Positions 45,546-57,026 of a DNA stretch of 64,000 nt are shown one piece after another. Positions within the stretch are counted from its first letter, which is position 1. Each line of letters starts with the position of its first letter. The stretch covers positions 186,001-250,000 of the forward strand of contig CAVUAF010000003.1 in assembly GCA_963739375.1 (NCBI GenBank), given 5' to 3'. Below the pieces are notes generated by a model. It saw only the letters and a list, made by a program, of their open reading frames with translations. It had not been told where the DNA came from and searched no databases. Position numbers and translations under genes: made by a program. The DNA comes from CAVUAF01 sp963739375 (GTDB lineage: Bacteria > Acidobacteriota > Terriglobia > Terriglobales > Acidobacteriaceae).

Positions 45546-47867
45546 GTGAAGATCCTTACCCGCTACATTCTGGGCGAAGTGCTGGGGCACGCGCTGATCG
45601 GCGTGGCGCTGTTCACCTTCGTGGTGTTCATGCGCGACGTCGGCCGCCTCATGGAGCTGGTGGTCCGCGCCAGTGCGCCCGCGCTCAGTGTGGCGGAGGT
45701 GTTTCTCTTCACCCTGCCCACGGCCCTCACCGTCACCATTCCCATGGGCGTGCTGGTGGGGATTCTCCTCGGCCTCAGCCGCCTGGCGGCCGACACCGAG
45801 ATCACCGCCATGCGCGCCAGCGGCGTGGGCACCGGGCGCTTCGTGCGCATCGTCGCTTTCTTCGCGGTGGCGGCGTGGCTGCTGGCGGCGGCCAACAATC
45901 TGTGGCTGGCGCCGCGCTCCGCCGCCGCCCTGGCCAACCTGCAGGCGGCGCTGCGCAATTCCCAGGCGTCGTACGAAATCCAGCCCCGCATCTTCTACGA
46001 AGACTTCCGCAACTACGTGCTCTACGTGCAGGACGTCAGCGCCGGCGGCGGCGTGGCCCTCTGGAAAGGAATTTTCCTGGCCGACGTAAGCACGCCCGGG
46101 GCTCCCAAGATCACGCTGGCACGCTCCGGCGTGGTAGCGGAGCAGGCAGGCAACACGCTGCGGCTTCACCTCGAAGACGGGGCCACGCACGAAGTCCAGC
46201 CGCGCAACGCCGACCAGTACATCATCTCCACCTTCGCCGCAACCGATACGCCCATTCAACTGCCGCAGGCAGGCACGCGCGGCGAGCGCGAGAGCGCCTC
46301 GACCGCGGAACTTGACACCCGCGAACTGTGGCGCCGCGGACACGCCCAGCCGGGCCCCGAGGCGCGCTGGTACCTGATCGAATTCCATCGCCGCCTGGCG
46401 CTGCCCACCGCTTGCCTGGTGCTGGCGCTGGTTGGGATTCCCCTGGGACTCTCGGCCCGGAAGGGCGGCAAGAGCGCGGGTTTCGTCCTCGCCATCGTCC
46501 TGGTCTTCCTCTACTACTTCGTCTCCCTGGCCGGCTTGGCGCTGGCCCGCCAAGGGCGCGTGTCGCCCGCACTCGGCGTGTGGCTCGCCAATGGAGCGTT
46601 CCTGCTCGGCGGCATGCTGCTGCTGGGGCGGGTGGAGAAACGCCCCGTGGACGTGGGCGGGCTGCGCGCCGGCGCCGCGACCCTGCTCGAGCGCTTCCGC
46701 CGCGCCACCTGGCTCACCGCTGAAGGCGAGGGCAACGGCGCGCCCTGGCTCCTGCGCCTGCTGCGGCGTTTCGGCACGCGTTTTCCGCAGCTCCTCGACG
46801 ACTACGTGTTGCGCGAGTTCGTGACCTATGTCGGGCTGGTGCTCGCCGCCTTCCTCCTGCTCACCCTGCTGTTCACGTTTTTTGAGATTCTCCGCGACGT
46901 GCTGCGCAACGCCATCGCCTGGCGCGTGGTCGGCGAGTACCTGCTGATGGTGCTGCCCTCCATGCTCTACCTGATGACGCCCATGAGCGTCCTCATCGCC
47001 GTGCTGGTCACCTTCGGGCTGATGGCGCGCAACAACGAGATCACGGCCATGAAGGCGACCGGCATCAGCATCTACCGCGTGGTGCTGCCGGTGTTGGTGA
47101 TCTGCGCGGTGCTCGCGGGCGCGCTCTTCGCCTTCGACCAGCTCTACCTGCCGCGCTTCAACCGCCGCCAGGAGACGCTCTTCAACCGCATCAAGGGCCG
47201 CCCGGCGCAGACCTACATGCGCCCCAACAAGTGGATCTTCGGCGAGCACCACGACATGTACTACTACGAGTTCCACGACTCCGACCGGAACGAATTCGGC
47301 AACATCACCGTGTTCGAATTCGACCCGCAGTCGTTTGCCGTCACCAAGCGCATCTACGCCGCCCATGCCCGCTGGTCCGCCCTGGGCCGCTGGGTCTTCG
47401 AGCAGGGATGGGTGCGCGAATTCCGCGGCCCGGCCATCGCCGACTTCCGCACCTTCGACGTGGCCACCTTCCCCGAGCTGAACGAAGCGCCGCAGTACTT
47501 CCACAAACAGGTGAAGCAGTCGCAGGAGATGAACTACGCCGAGTTGCAGCGCTACATCCATGAACTGCAGCAGAGCGGCTTCGACGTGGTGCGGCTCCGC
47601 GTCCAGCTGCAGAAGAAGCTGGCCTTCCCGCTGATCACGCTGGTCATGGCGGTGCTGGCGATTCCCTTCTCGCTCTCCGCCGGACGCCGCGGCGCCCTCA
47701 CCGGCGTGGCTGTCGCCATCACCATTGCCGTGGTCTACTGGGTCACCGCCGGCCTCTTCGAGGCCTTGGGGAACACCGGCCTGCTGCCGGCCATCCTCGC
47801 CGCCTGGGCGCCCGACGTCCTGTTCGCCCTGGGTGGGGGGTATCTGGTGCTGAAGGTGCCCACGTAG
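45546..47867 (+). CDS. fused LptF-LptG lipopolysaccharide export permease
   Basis: About 773 residues from a GTG at 45546. It contains two complete YjgP/YjgQ units in one chain. Unit 1 (about 1-385): ILTRYILGEVLGHALIGVAL, DTEITAMRASGVG, RRLALPTACLVLALVGIPLG. Unit 2 (about 420-773): LLDDYVLREFVTYVGLVLAA, NNEITAMKATGIS, QKKLAFPLITLVMAVLAIPF. Normally LptF and LptG are separate and bind LptB. The fusion would form the whole inner-membrane channel. An MsbA-like gene follows, 80 bases later. Confidence 0.93.
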   Translation: MKILTRYILGEVLGHALIGVALFTFVVFMRDVGRLMELVVRASAPALSVAEVFLFTLPTALTVTIPMGVLVGILLGLSRLAADTEITAMRASGVGTGRFVRIVAFFAVAAWLLAAANNLWLAPRSAAALANLQAALRNSQASYEIQPRIFYEDFRNYVLYVQDVSAGGGVALWKGIFLADVSTPGAPKITLARSGVVAEQAGNTLRLHLEDGATHEVQPRNADQYIISTFAATDTPIQLPQAGTRGERESASTAELDTRELWRRGHAQPGPEARWYLIEFHRRLALPTACLVLALVGIPLGLSARKGGKSAGFVLAIVLVFLYYFVSLAGLALARQGRVSPALGVWLANGAFLLGGMLLLGRVEKRPVDVGGLRAGAATLLERFRRATWLTAEGEGNGAPWLLRLLRRFGTRFPQLLDDYVLREFVTYVGLVLAAFLLLTLLFTFFEILRDVLRNAIAWRVVGEYLLMVLPSMLYLMTPMSVLIAVLVTFGLMARNNEITAMKATGISIYRVVLPVLVICAVLAGALFAFDQLYLPRFNRRQETLFNRIKGRPAQTYMRPNKWIFGEHHDMYYYEFHDSDRNEFGNITVFEFDPQSFAVTKRIYAAHARWSALGRWVFEQGWVREFRGPAIADFRTFDVATFPELNEAPQYFHKQVKQSQEMNYAELQRYIHELQQSGFDVVRLRVQLQKKLAFPLITLVMAVLAIPFSLSAGRRGALTGVAVAITIAVVYWVTAGLFEALGNTGLLPAILAAWAPDVLFALGGGYLVLKVPT

Positions 47868-47947
47868 GCGCGCAGGCTCCCCATCACCTGGTATCTGTGC
47901 CCTTCGTGGTGAATCGCGTGCCGCGACGGTAGAATCAATATCGCTTC

Positions 47948-49750
47948 ATGCTGCCCAAGTCTCTCAAGCCGCTCCTGCCGTACTTCAAGCGCTACAAGTG
48001 GGGCTTTGTGCTGGGCGCCGGCTCGGTGCTGCTGCACAACGGCATCTGGATCCTCTTCCCGCAGGTCATCCGGCGGGCGGTGGACGACCTCTATGCCGGC
48101 GTCACCCAGCACAAGATCATCATCTATTCCCTGCTGCTGGTGGCGGTGGCGTTCGCCAAGGGCATCTTCCAGTTTCTGACGCGCTGGGTGCTGATTGGCA
48201 TCTCGCGCGAGATCGAATTCGACCTGCGCAACGATCTCTTCCAGCACCTCGAGGGGCTCAGCTACTCGTACTACCAGCGCACGCGCACCGGCGACATCAT
48301 GGCGCGCGCCACCAACGACCTCAACGCCGTCCGCATGCTGCTGGGCCCGGCGATCATGTACACCGCCAACACCGTCGTGTTCACCGCCGGCGCACTCATC
48401 TTCATGATGAGCCTGAGCCCGCGGCTGACGCTCTACACTTTCCTGCCGCTGCCCATCGCCAGCATCGTGATCCAGTACTTCGGGCGGCGGATTCACGAGC
48501 GCTTCGAACGCATCCAGGCGATGTTCAGTGAAATTTCGGCGCAGGTGCAGGAAAACCTCTCCGGGGTGCGCGTGGTCCGCGCGTATACCCAGGAAGAGCA
48601 CGAGATCGCGAAATTCGAATCCGCCAACCAGGAATACATGGCCCGCAGCCTGAAGCTGGTGCGCCTGATGGGCATGCTCTGGCCCACGCTGGAACTGCTG
48701 CTGGGCGCCGCCATCGTGCTGGTGTTGTGGCTGGGCGGGCGCGAGGTGCTGCTGCACCGCATGAGCGTCGGGGATTTTGTCGCCTACAACACCTACATGG
48801 TGCAGCTCACCTGGCCGGTGATTGCGCTGGGCTGGGTCATCAACATCTTTCAGCGCGGCACCGCGTCCATGGCGCGCATCAACGAGATCCTGTTGGAAAA
48901 GCCCGGGGTGGCCGACGCTCCGGGCGCGCGCGACCTCCCCATCACCGGCGACATCGAGTTCCGGGACCTGAACTTCGCCTATGACGGCCGCGCCGTCACC
49001 CTGCCGGCCAGCGACGGTTCGGTGCGCCCCAGCGACGGCCGCGGGCGCGGCGACGAGGTGCTGCGTGGCATCTCCCTGACGGTTCCCGCCGGCACCAGCC
49101 TGGCCATCGTGGGGCCTACCGGGTCGGGCAAGTCGACCCTGGTCAGCCTGATTCCGCGGATTTACGATGCGCCGCCGGGCTCGCTGCTGATCGACGGGCA
49201 GGACATTCGCAGCTACCGCCTGGCAACGCTGCGGCGGCACATCGGTTTTGTGCCCCAGGAAACCTTCCTCTTCAGCGACACCGTGCGCGAGAACATCGCG
49301 TTCGGCGCCGCGCAGGCAGGCGACGACGACATTCGCCGCGCCGCCGAAGCGGCCAGCATCGCCGCCGACATCGAGGCCTTCCCCGAGAAGTACGCGACCC
49401 TGGTGGGCGAGCGCGGCATCACCCTGAGCGGCGGACAGAAGCAGCGCACCGCCATTGCCCGCGCGCTGGTCCGCGACCCGCGCATCCTCATCCTTGACGA
49501 TGCGCTCTCCAGCGTGGATACCTACACCGAGGAGCGCATCCTCAACCATCTGCGCGAGGTCATGCGCGGCCGCACCACCATCTTCATCTCCCACCGCGTC
49601 TCCACCGTGCGCAATGCCGACCAGATTGCGGTGGTGCACGGCGGGCGCATCGTCGAGCTGGGCACGCACGACGAACTCCTCGCCCGCAACGGCTACTACA
49701 CCGACCTCTACAACAAGCAGTTGCTGGAAGAAGAGCTGGCGCAGGTGTGA
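47948..49750 (+). CDS. ABC exporter, ATP-binding and permease (MsbA-like)
   Basis: A 600-residue half-transporter: six membrane helices (about 1-310), then an ATPase with Walker A GPTGSGKSTLV, Q-loop FVPQETFLFSD, signature LSGGQKQRTAIARAL, Walker B LILDDALSSVD and switch His in FISHRVSTV. The residue after the Walker B Asp is Asp rather than Glu, seen in one partner of many heterodimeric exporters, so turnover may be slow or a partner may exist. Its place after lptFG suggests lipid A or lipid flipping. Confidence 0.93.
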   Translation: MLPKSLKPLLPYFKRYKWGFVLGAGSVLLHNGIWILFPQVIRRAVDDLYAGVTQHKIIIYSLLLVAVAFAKGIFQFLTRWVLIGISREIEFDLRNDLFQHLEGLSYSYYQRTRTGDIMARATNDLNAVRMLLGPAIMYTANTVVFTAGALIFMMSLSPRLTLYTFLPLPIASIVIQYFGRRIHERFERIQAMFSEISAQVQENLSGVRVVRAYTQEEHEIAKFESANQEYMARSLKLVRLMGMLWPTLELLLGAAIVLVLWLGGREVLLHRMSVGDFVAYNTYMVQLTWPVIALGWVINIFQRGTASMARINEILLEKPGVADAPGARDLPITGDIEFRDLNFAYDGRAVTLPASDGSVRPSDGRGRGDEVLRGISLTVPAGTSLAIVGPTGSGKSTLVSLIPRIYDAPPGSLLIDGQDIRSYRLATLRRHIGFVPQETFLFSDTVRENIAFGAAQAGDDDIRRAAEAASIAADIEAFPEKYATLVGERGITLSGGQKQRTAIARALVRDPRILILDDALSSVDTYTEERILNHLREVMRGRTTIFISHRVSTVRNADQIAVVHGGRIVELGTHDELLARNGYYTDLYNKQLLEEELAQV

Positions 49751-49763
49751 GCCGAGCCCGGGG

Positions 49764-50867
49764 TTAGCGCTTATCGCTGTTCGCCGCGTAGCGATCCAGC
49801 GCGGCCCCAAGCCGCTCCAGGCCTTCCCGCAGCAGCTCGGTCTGCCCCGTGATCCCGATCCGAAAGTGTTGCGGCGCTTCGAAGAAGCGTCCGGGGACCA
49901 CGCTGGTCTCGAACTCGCGGCACAGCAGGTCGGCGAAATCATCAACCCGCCCGGTCAGCAGCCGCGGGAAGACGGTCGTCCCCTGTTGGCTCGGTTCGAC
50001 GCTGAGGTCGCGGCGGGAGCGCAGAAACTCGTTCAGCAGGGGGCGATTCGCTGCGAGCAGCGCGCGTGCTCGCTCCCGCACCCGGTCGAGGTGGTCGAGC
50101 GCGAGCACGCTCAGCCGCTCGGCAGGATGCGCGGGAATCCCGTACGTCAGGTCCACAATCTGCCACATGCGGCGTGCCAGTTCCGGCGGCGCCAGGATCC
50201 AGCCGCAGCGCAGGCCGCTGAGGCCATACGCCTTGGTCAGGCTGTTGGTGGTGATGAAGTTCTCTCCCAGGTGAAACGCCGACCGCCACGGCTGTTCGAA
50301 AAGCGCTTCGGCGTAAACCTCGTCCACCAGGACCCGCGCTCCCACAGCCGCCGCCATTTCGCCGAGCTGCCGCAGCGCGGCATCGTCGGTGAAGGCGCTC
50401 GACGGGTTATGCAGGTTGCAGAGCGCGATCAGCTTCGTTTGCGGCGTGAGCTGCCGCTCCACCTCGCCCAGCCCGACGCGAAAGCCCTTGTCGGCGCGGC
50501 GTTCGAAGCGGCGCACCCGCGCCCCCAGCCAGAGCAGCAGGTTGAGCAGCGGGTCGTAGGTGGGCTGCTCCACCAGCACTTCGTCGCCGGGCTCGAGCAT
50601 CGCCGCCAGGGCCACGAAGTTCGCCATCGACGTCCCCATCGCCGCCACCACGCACGCTTCGCGCGCCCCGGTCTTGGCCGCCAGCCGCTCCTGCAGCGGA
50701 CCATACCCGTAGCGGCTGGGGCCGTTGATTTCGAGGTCCTCGAGGCGCGCCGGCAGCTCGGCCAGCGGGTAGTCGAGCATGCCGCTGGTGGCCAAGTTGA
50801 AGCGCGCGTGCGAGGCGAGCTTTGCCCACTCCATGTAACTCGACACCACGCCGCCGCGCTCGTTCAC
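49764..50867 (-). CDS. class I/II PLP-dependent aminotransferase
   Basis: About 367 residues from a GTG at 50867 that overlaps the TGA of the upstream permease remnant. The core runs from RYGYGPLQERLAAKTG through NPSSAF and the PLP lysine in NSLTKAYGLSGLRCGW to the C-terminal arginine region HFRIGITGQ. It belongs to the aspartate-aminotransferase-like fold; substrate unknown. Confidence 0.9.
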   Translation of the reverse strand: MNERGGVVSSYMEWAKLASHARFNLATSGMLDYPLAELPARLEDLEINGPSRYGYGPLQERLAAKTGAREACVVAAMGTSMANFVALAAMLEPGDEVLVEQPTYDPLLNLLLWLGARVRRFERRADKGFRVGLGEVERQLTPQTKLIALCNLHNPSSAFTDDAALRQLGEMAAAVGARVLVDEVYAEALFEQPWRSAFHLGENFITTNSLTKAYGLSGLRCGWILAPPELARRMWQIVDLTYGIPAHPAERLSVLALDHLDRVRERARALLAANRPLLNEFLRSRRDLSVEPSQQGTTVFPRLLTGRVDDFADLLCREFETSVVPGRFFEAPQHFRIGITGQTELLREGLERLGAALDRYAANSDKR

Positions 50868-51060
50868 GCTTCCCTTCCTTTTTTCTGGCTCCACAGCCAG
50901 TACACCGGGATGCCGGCCGCCAGGATGCCGACCCCGATCAGGGTGTTCCCCGGGTACGATAAATCGTGTTGGCCACTACCAGCATGGTGGCGTCGAAGAG
51001 GCCGACGCGGCGGACCAGGCGCGTGCCCTCATCCCCCCGAATTTCGGCTTGCGATTTCAT
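50864..51060 (-). pseudogene. amino-acid permease (APC family) with a large internal deletion
   Basis: Reading the minus strand from ATG 51060 gives MKSQAEIRGDEG, then RRVGLFDATMLVVANTI, a normal start of an APC permease. The reading then jumps (frame change) into YPGNTLIGVGILAAGIPVYW, LWSQKKGREA and a stop, a normal APC C-terminus. The roughly 400 residues expected between are missing, with the junction near 50968. Its stop overlaps the aminotransferase start (GTGA), so the two were once coupled. No transposon is visible at the junction. Confidence 0.7.
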
Positions 51061-51180
51061 CACTGCGCCGGCTCAGGCGATGTTGTAGCTTAGTGGCATT
51101 CGGCAACTCACAGCAGTTCCTAATTCGGCGAGCCCGGCAGCCCCGGCGGAGCCGGGGCCGGGGCCCGCAATGGAGCAGGC

Positions 51181-52584
51181 ATGAAAAAATACTTCGCAAA
51201 TTTTCTGATCGCGGCACTACTGGTCACGCTGGCAGCCGCGCAGGCGCCGAAACCACCGGCGCCCGGCGCAAAACCAGCGCCGGCGAGCAAGATCTTCCCC
51301 TATCAATATTTCATGGACGACCTGCCGAACGGGTTGCGCGTCATCATTGTTCCCACCGACTTCCCCAACCTGGTGGCGCTCTACATCCCGGTGCAGACCG
51401 GCTCGCGCAATGAGGTCGAAGCCGGCAAGAGCGGCTACGCGCACCTCTTTGAGCACCTGATGTTTCGCGGCAGCAAACAATACACGCCGGAGCAGCGCGA
51501 CGAAGTCCTGAAACGCGCCGGCGCCTCCAGCAACGCCTACACCACGGACGATCGCACCGTGTACCACGAGGTCTTCAGCAAGGAAGACCTGGAGAAGGTG
51601 CTGGCCCTCGAGGCCGACCGCTTCCAGACGCTGCAATATTCGCCGGAAGCATACAAGACGGAAACCGGCGCGGTGCTGGGCGAATACAACAAGAACAGCT
51701 CCAGCCCGACCAGCAAGCTCTTCGAGGTGCTGCGCGAGACCGCGTTCAAGCAGCACCCCTACAGCCACACCACCATGGGCTACCTGCGCGATATCCAGGA
51801 CATGCCCAACCAGTACGAGTACAGCCGGCAATTTTTCCAGCGCTACTACCGGCCGGAGTACACCACCGTCATCATCGTCGGCGACGTGCAGCACGCGCCG
51901 GCGCTGGCGCTGGTGAAGAAATATTTCAGCAGCTGGCAGCGCGGGAACTTCAAGGCTGGGGTCCCGGACGAGCCGCCGCAGGACGGGCCACGCACCGCGC
52001 ACGTGGACTGGCCCGCACCCACGCTGCCCTGGGTGGCGGTCGCCTTCCGCGCGCCCGCGTACTCGGACACCGAGAAGCCTTCCGCCGCGCTGGACCTGAT
52101 GGCGAGCATGGCGTTCGGCTCCAACTCCGAGCTTTACCAGCGGCTGGTGCTGAAGGAGCAGAAGGTGGAAGCGCTGTCGGGCCGCATCTCCGACCACGTT
52201 GATCCCGAGCTCTTCACCGTCTTCGCGCGTGTGAAGAAGCAGGAAGACGTCGCCTACGTGCGCGACCAGATCCTCGCCACCTACCAGGCCTTCGGCGAGA
52301 CCCTGGTCCCGGCGGACAAGCTGGCGGCCACGCGCTCGCGCCTGCGCTACGAGGCGGCGATGGCGATGGATTCCAGCGAAGGCATCGCCGACGCGCTGGC
52401 GCCGTTCATCGGGCTGCGGCGCACGCCCGAGACCCTCAACCTGCGGTACGCACTCTACGACCAGGTGACGCCAGCGGACATCCGCGACGTCTGCCGCCAG
52501 TACTTCACCGAACGAAACCGCACCATCGTGACCCTGGCCACCAAAACGGCCGCGGCCCCGGCCGGCGGCAAAGGAGGCAAATAA
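51181..52584 (+). CDS. M16 family zinc peptidase, catalytically competent
   Basis: A 467-residue exported protein with signal peptide (LIAALLVTLAAAQ). It carries the inverted zinc motif HLFEHLMF (His88, Glu91, His92) and a distal Glu region (ALEADRFQTL) in the first half, then the M16 C-domain. Such pairs act as heterodimers that trap and cut unfolded peptides. The next M16 gene overlaps its stop by one base. Confidence 0.93.
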   Translation: MKKYFANFLIAALLVTLAAAQAPKPPAPGAKPAPASKIFPYQYFMDDLPNGLRVIIVPTDFPNLVALYIPVQTGSRNEVEAGKSGYAHLFEHLMFRGSKQYTPEQRDEVLKRAGASSNAYTTDDRTVYHEVFSKEDLEKVLALEADRFQTLQYSPEAYKTETGAVLGEYNKNSSSPTSKLFEVLRETAFKQHPYSHTTMGYLRDIQDMPNQYEYSRQFFQRYYRPEYTTVIIVGDVQHAPALALVKKYFSSWQRGNFKAGVPDEPPQDGPRTAHVDWPAPTLPWVAVAFRAPAYSDTEKPSAALDLMASMAFGSNSELYQRLVLKEQKVEALSGRISDHVDPELFTVFARVKKQEDVAYVRDQILATYQAFGETLVPADKLAATRSRLRYEAAMAMDSSEGIADALAPFIGLRRTPETLNLRYALYDQVTPADIRDVCRQYFTERNRTIVTLATKTAAAPAGGKGGK

Positions 52585-54089
52585 TGCGCCGTATCCTGTT
52601 GCTCACTCTCGTTCTGGTGCTCGGCAGCGCGGCGCTGAGCTTCGCCGCCGCACCGCAAGCCACCGCGCCCGCCAACGCCGTGCTGCTCCCCAGCCGCTCG
52701 CCGCTGGTCAGCTTCCGCCTCCTGTTCACCACCGGGTCGGCGTTCGATCCCCAGGGCAAGGAAGGCGTGGCGGCGCTCACCGCTGCGATGCTCGCGCGCG
52801 GCGGTTCGCACACCATGGCCTACCAGGAGATCCAGGCCGCGTTCTACCCCATCGCCGCGGGCTTCTCCGCCCAGACCGATAAGGAGATGACGGTCTTCGC
52901 CGGCACCACCCATCGCGACAACCTCGACCGCTACTACACCATCATCCGCGACATGCTGCTCGATCCCGGCTTCCGTCCCGAAGACTTCCAGCGCGTCAAG
53001 ACCGACCTGCTCAACGGGCTGAAGGTCAACCTGCGCTCCAGCAACGATGAAGAGCTCGGCAAGGAAGTGCTGTACACCATGATCTACGGCCCCGAGCATC
53101 CGTACGGCCACACCAACGCCGGCCGCGTCAGCTCACTGGAGAAGCTGACGCTGGACGACGTGAAGGAGTTCTGCGCCCAGCACTACACGCAGGCGAACCT
53201 GGTCATTGGGCTGGCCGGCGGCTATCCCGCGGGCTTCGCGCAGAAGGTGGCGGCGGACTTCAAGAAGCTGCCCGCGGGCCACAAAGACACGGTGAACGCC
53301 AGGGTGGAGGTGCAGCCGGGCACGGAGATTGCGATCGTGCAGCGCGAAACGCGCTCCACGGCCATCTCCCTCGGCTTCCCCATCGAGGTGACGCGCGCCC
53401 ACCGGGACTGGGCGGCCCTGGCGGTGGTGGCCAGCTACTTTGGCCAGCATCGCTCGTCGAACAGCCACCTGTACCAGCGTATCCGCGAGGCCCGCGGCCT
53501 GAACTACGGCGATTACGCCTACGTCGAGTACTTCCCCGGCGGCATGTTCCGCTTCGATCCCCCGCCGAACATCGGGCGCAGCAGCCAGATCTTCCAGATA
53601 TGGATCCGGCCGGTGGAGCCGCCGTACGGGCACTTCACGCTGCGCGCGGCGCTCTACGAGTATGACAAGCTGATGCGTGACGGGATGTCGAAGGAGGCGT
53701 TCGAGAGCACGCGCGAGTTCCTGACCAAGTACGTCAACGTCATGACGCAAACCCAGGACGCGCAGCTCGGGTACGCGCTCGATAGCCGCTACTACGGCAT
53801 TCCCGAGTTCACCGGCTACATGCGGCAGCAACTGGCGAAGCTCACGCTCGCCGACGTGAACCGCGCCATCCAGCAGTACCTCAAGCGCGACGCGATGAAG
53901 ATCGCCATCGTGACCAAGGATGCGGAGGGGCTGCGCCAGGCGATCGTCAACAACGCGCCCTCGCCCATCACCTACACGTCACCCAAGCCGCCCGACATTC
54001 TCGAGGAGGACAAGGTCATCCAGGTGTATCCCATCACGACCACGGCGGAGAAGGTGAAGGTGGTGCCGGTGGAGACGGTGTTCCAGTAG
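52584..54089 (+). CDS. M16 family peptidase subunit lacking the zinc motif
   Basis: A 501-residue exported protein (signal peptide LLLTLVLVLGSAALSFAA). Where the catalytic half has HxxEH, this reads GVAALTAAMLARGG, so no zinc site. The substrate-binding Arg-Tyr region (SHLYQRIREARGLNYGDYAY) is kept. This is the classic inactive partner of an M16 heterodimer. Its ATG overlaps the stop of the active partner (TAATG), so the two are translated together. Confidence 0.93.
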   Translation: MRRILLLTLVLVLGSAALSFAAAPQATAPANAVLLPSRSPLVSFRLLFTTGSAFDPQGKEGVAALTAAMLARGGSHTMAYQEIQAAFYPIAAGFSAQTDKEMTVFAGTTHRDNLDRYYTIIRDMLLDPGFRPEDFQRVKTDLLNGLKVNLRSSNDEELGKEVLYTMIYGPEHPYGHTNAGRVSSLEKLTLDDVKEFCAQHYTQANLVIGLAGGYPAGFAQKVAADFKKLPAGHKDTVNARVEVQPGTEIAIVQRETRSTAISLGFPIEVTRAHRDWAALAVVASYFGQHRSSNSHLYQRIREARGLNYGDYAYVEYFPGGMFRFDPPPNIGRSSQIFQIWIRPVEPPYGHFTLRAALYEYDKLMRDGMSKEAFESTREFLTKYVNVMTQTQDAQLGYALDSRYYGIPEFTGYMRQQLAKLTLADVNRAIQQYLKRDAMKIAIVTKDAEGLRQAIVNNAPSPITYTSPKPPDILEEDKVIQVYPITTTAEKVKVVPVETVFQ

Positions 54090-54123
54090 CGGGCTTGTTG
54101 TTTTTACATCCCGACCGAAGGGA

Positions 54124-54168
54124 GGGAGCCCTACCTGACCGACGCCGTATCGATTGGTTAGGGCTCCC
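54124..54168. terminator. bidirectional stem-loop between convergent genes
   Basis: GGGAGCCCTA (54124-54133) and TAGGGCTCCC (54159-54168) are perfect complements, extended by GACC/GGTT-type pairs. There is no long T run. It lies between the M16 pair and the S9 peptidase. Confidence 0.6.
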
Positions 54169-54204
54169 TCGTCGCTTGCTCTCCTCGGGATGTTTTCACA
54201 AAGT

Positions 54205-56727
<2,523 letters not shown>

Positions 56728-56952
56728 AAGGCCTCCTGCAGAGGGGGATGAAATCAGAACCCGAGAGTGTGGACTCCGACCGCGCAATTGGCAAGGATTT
56801 AGGCGCTGACGGCGGCCGGCAGCCGTTCACCCCACAGAATCCGGCGATGACGGTACAATAGACCCTTGGCCCGGCGGCCGCAGCCGATTACGCGGTGGCT
56901 CCGCCGCGCGCACAAAAAAACACTTGCCGTCAGGTGCAACTTTCCAACAACT

Positions 56953-56980
56953 TTGACTTCTATAGGTATCGCCATATTCC
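56953..56980 (+). promoter_or_regulatory. candidate promoter upstream of the SBBP-repeat protein
   Basis: TTGACT (56953-56958), 16-base spacer, TATTCC (56975-56980), in a locally AT-rich patch of the 299-base divergent gap between the S9 peptidase and the surface protein. Otherwise nothing was recognised in that gap. Confidence 0.3.
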
Positions 56981-57026
56981 GCTTCACAATTCGCCGCCGC
57001 GGTGTGTCCCGGCGGGAGGAGCGCTC

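Noticed and set aside
45429..47561. Long open frame of about 710 codons antisense to lptFG
   Set aside because: It mirrors a firmly identified gene, is His/Gln/Glu-rich without any motif, and arises from GC-rich third codon positions.
47735..49945. Long open frame of about 736 codons antisense to the ABC exporter
   Set aside because: Shadow of a gene with all ABC motifs; no start signal or recognisable domain.
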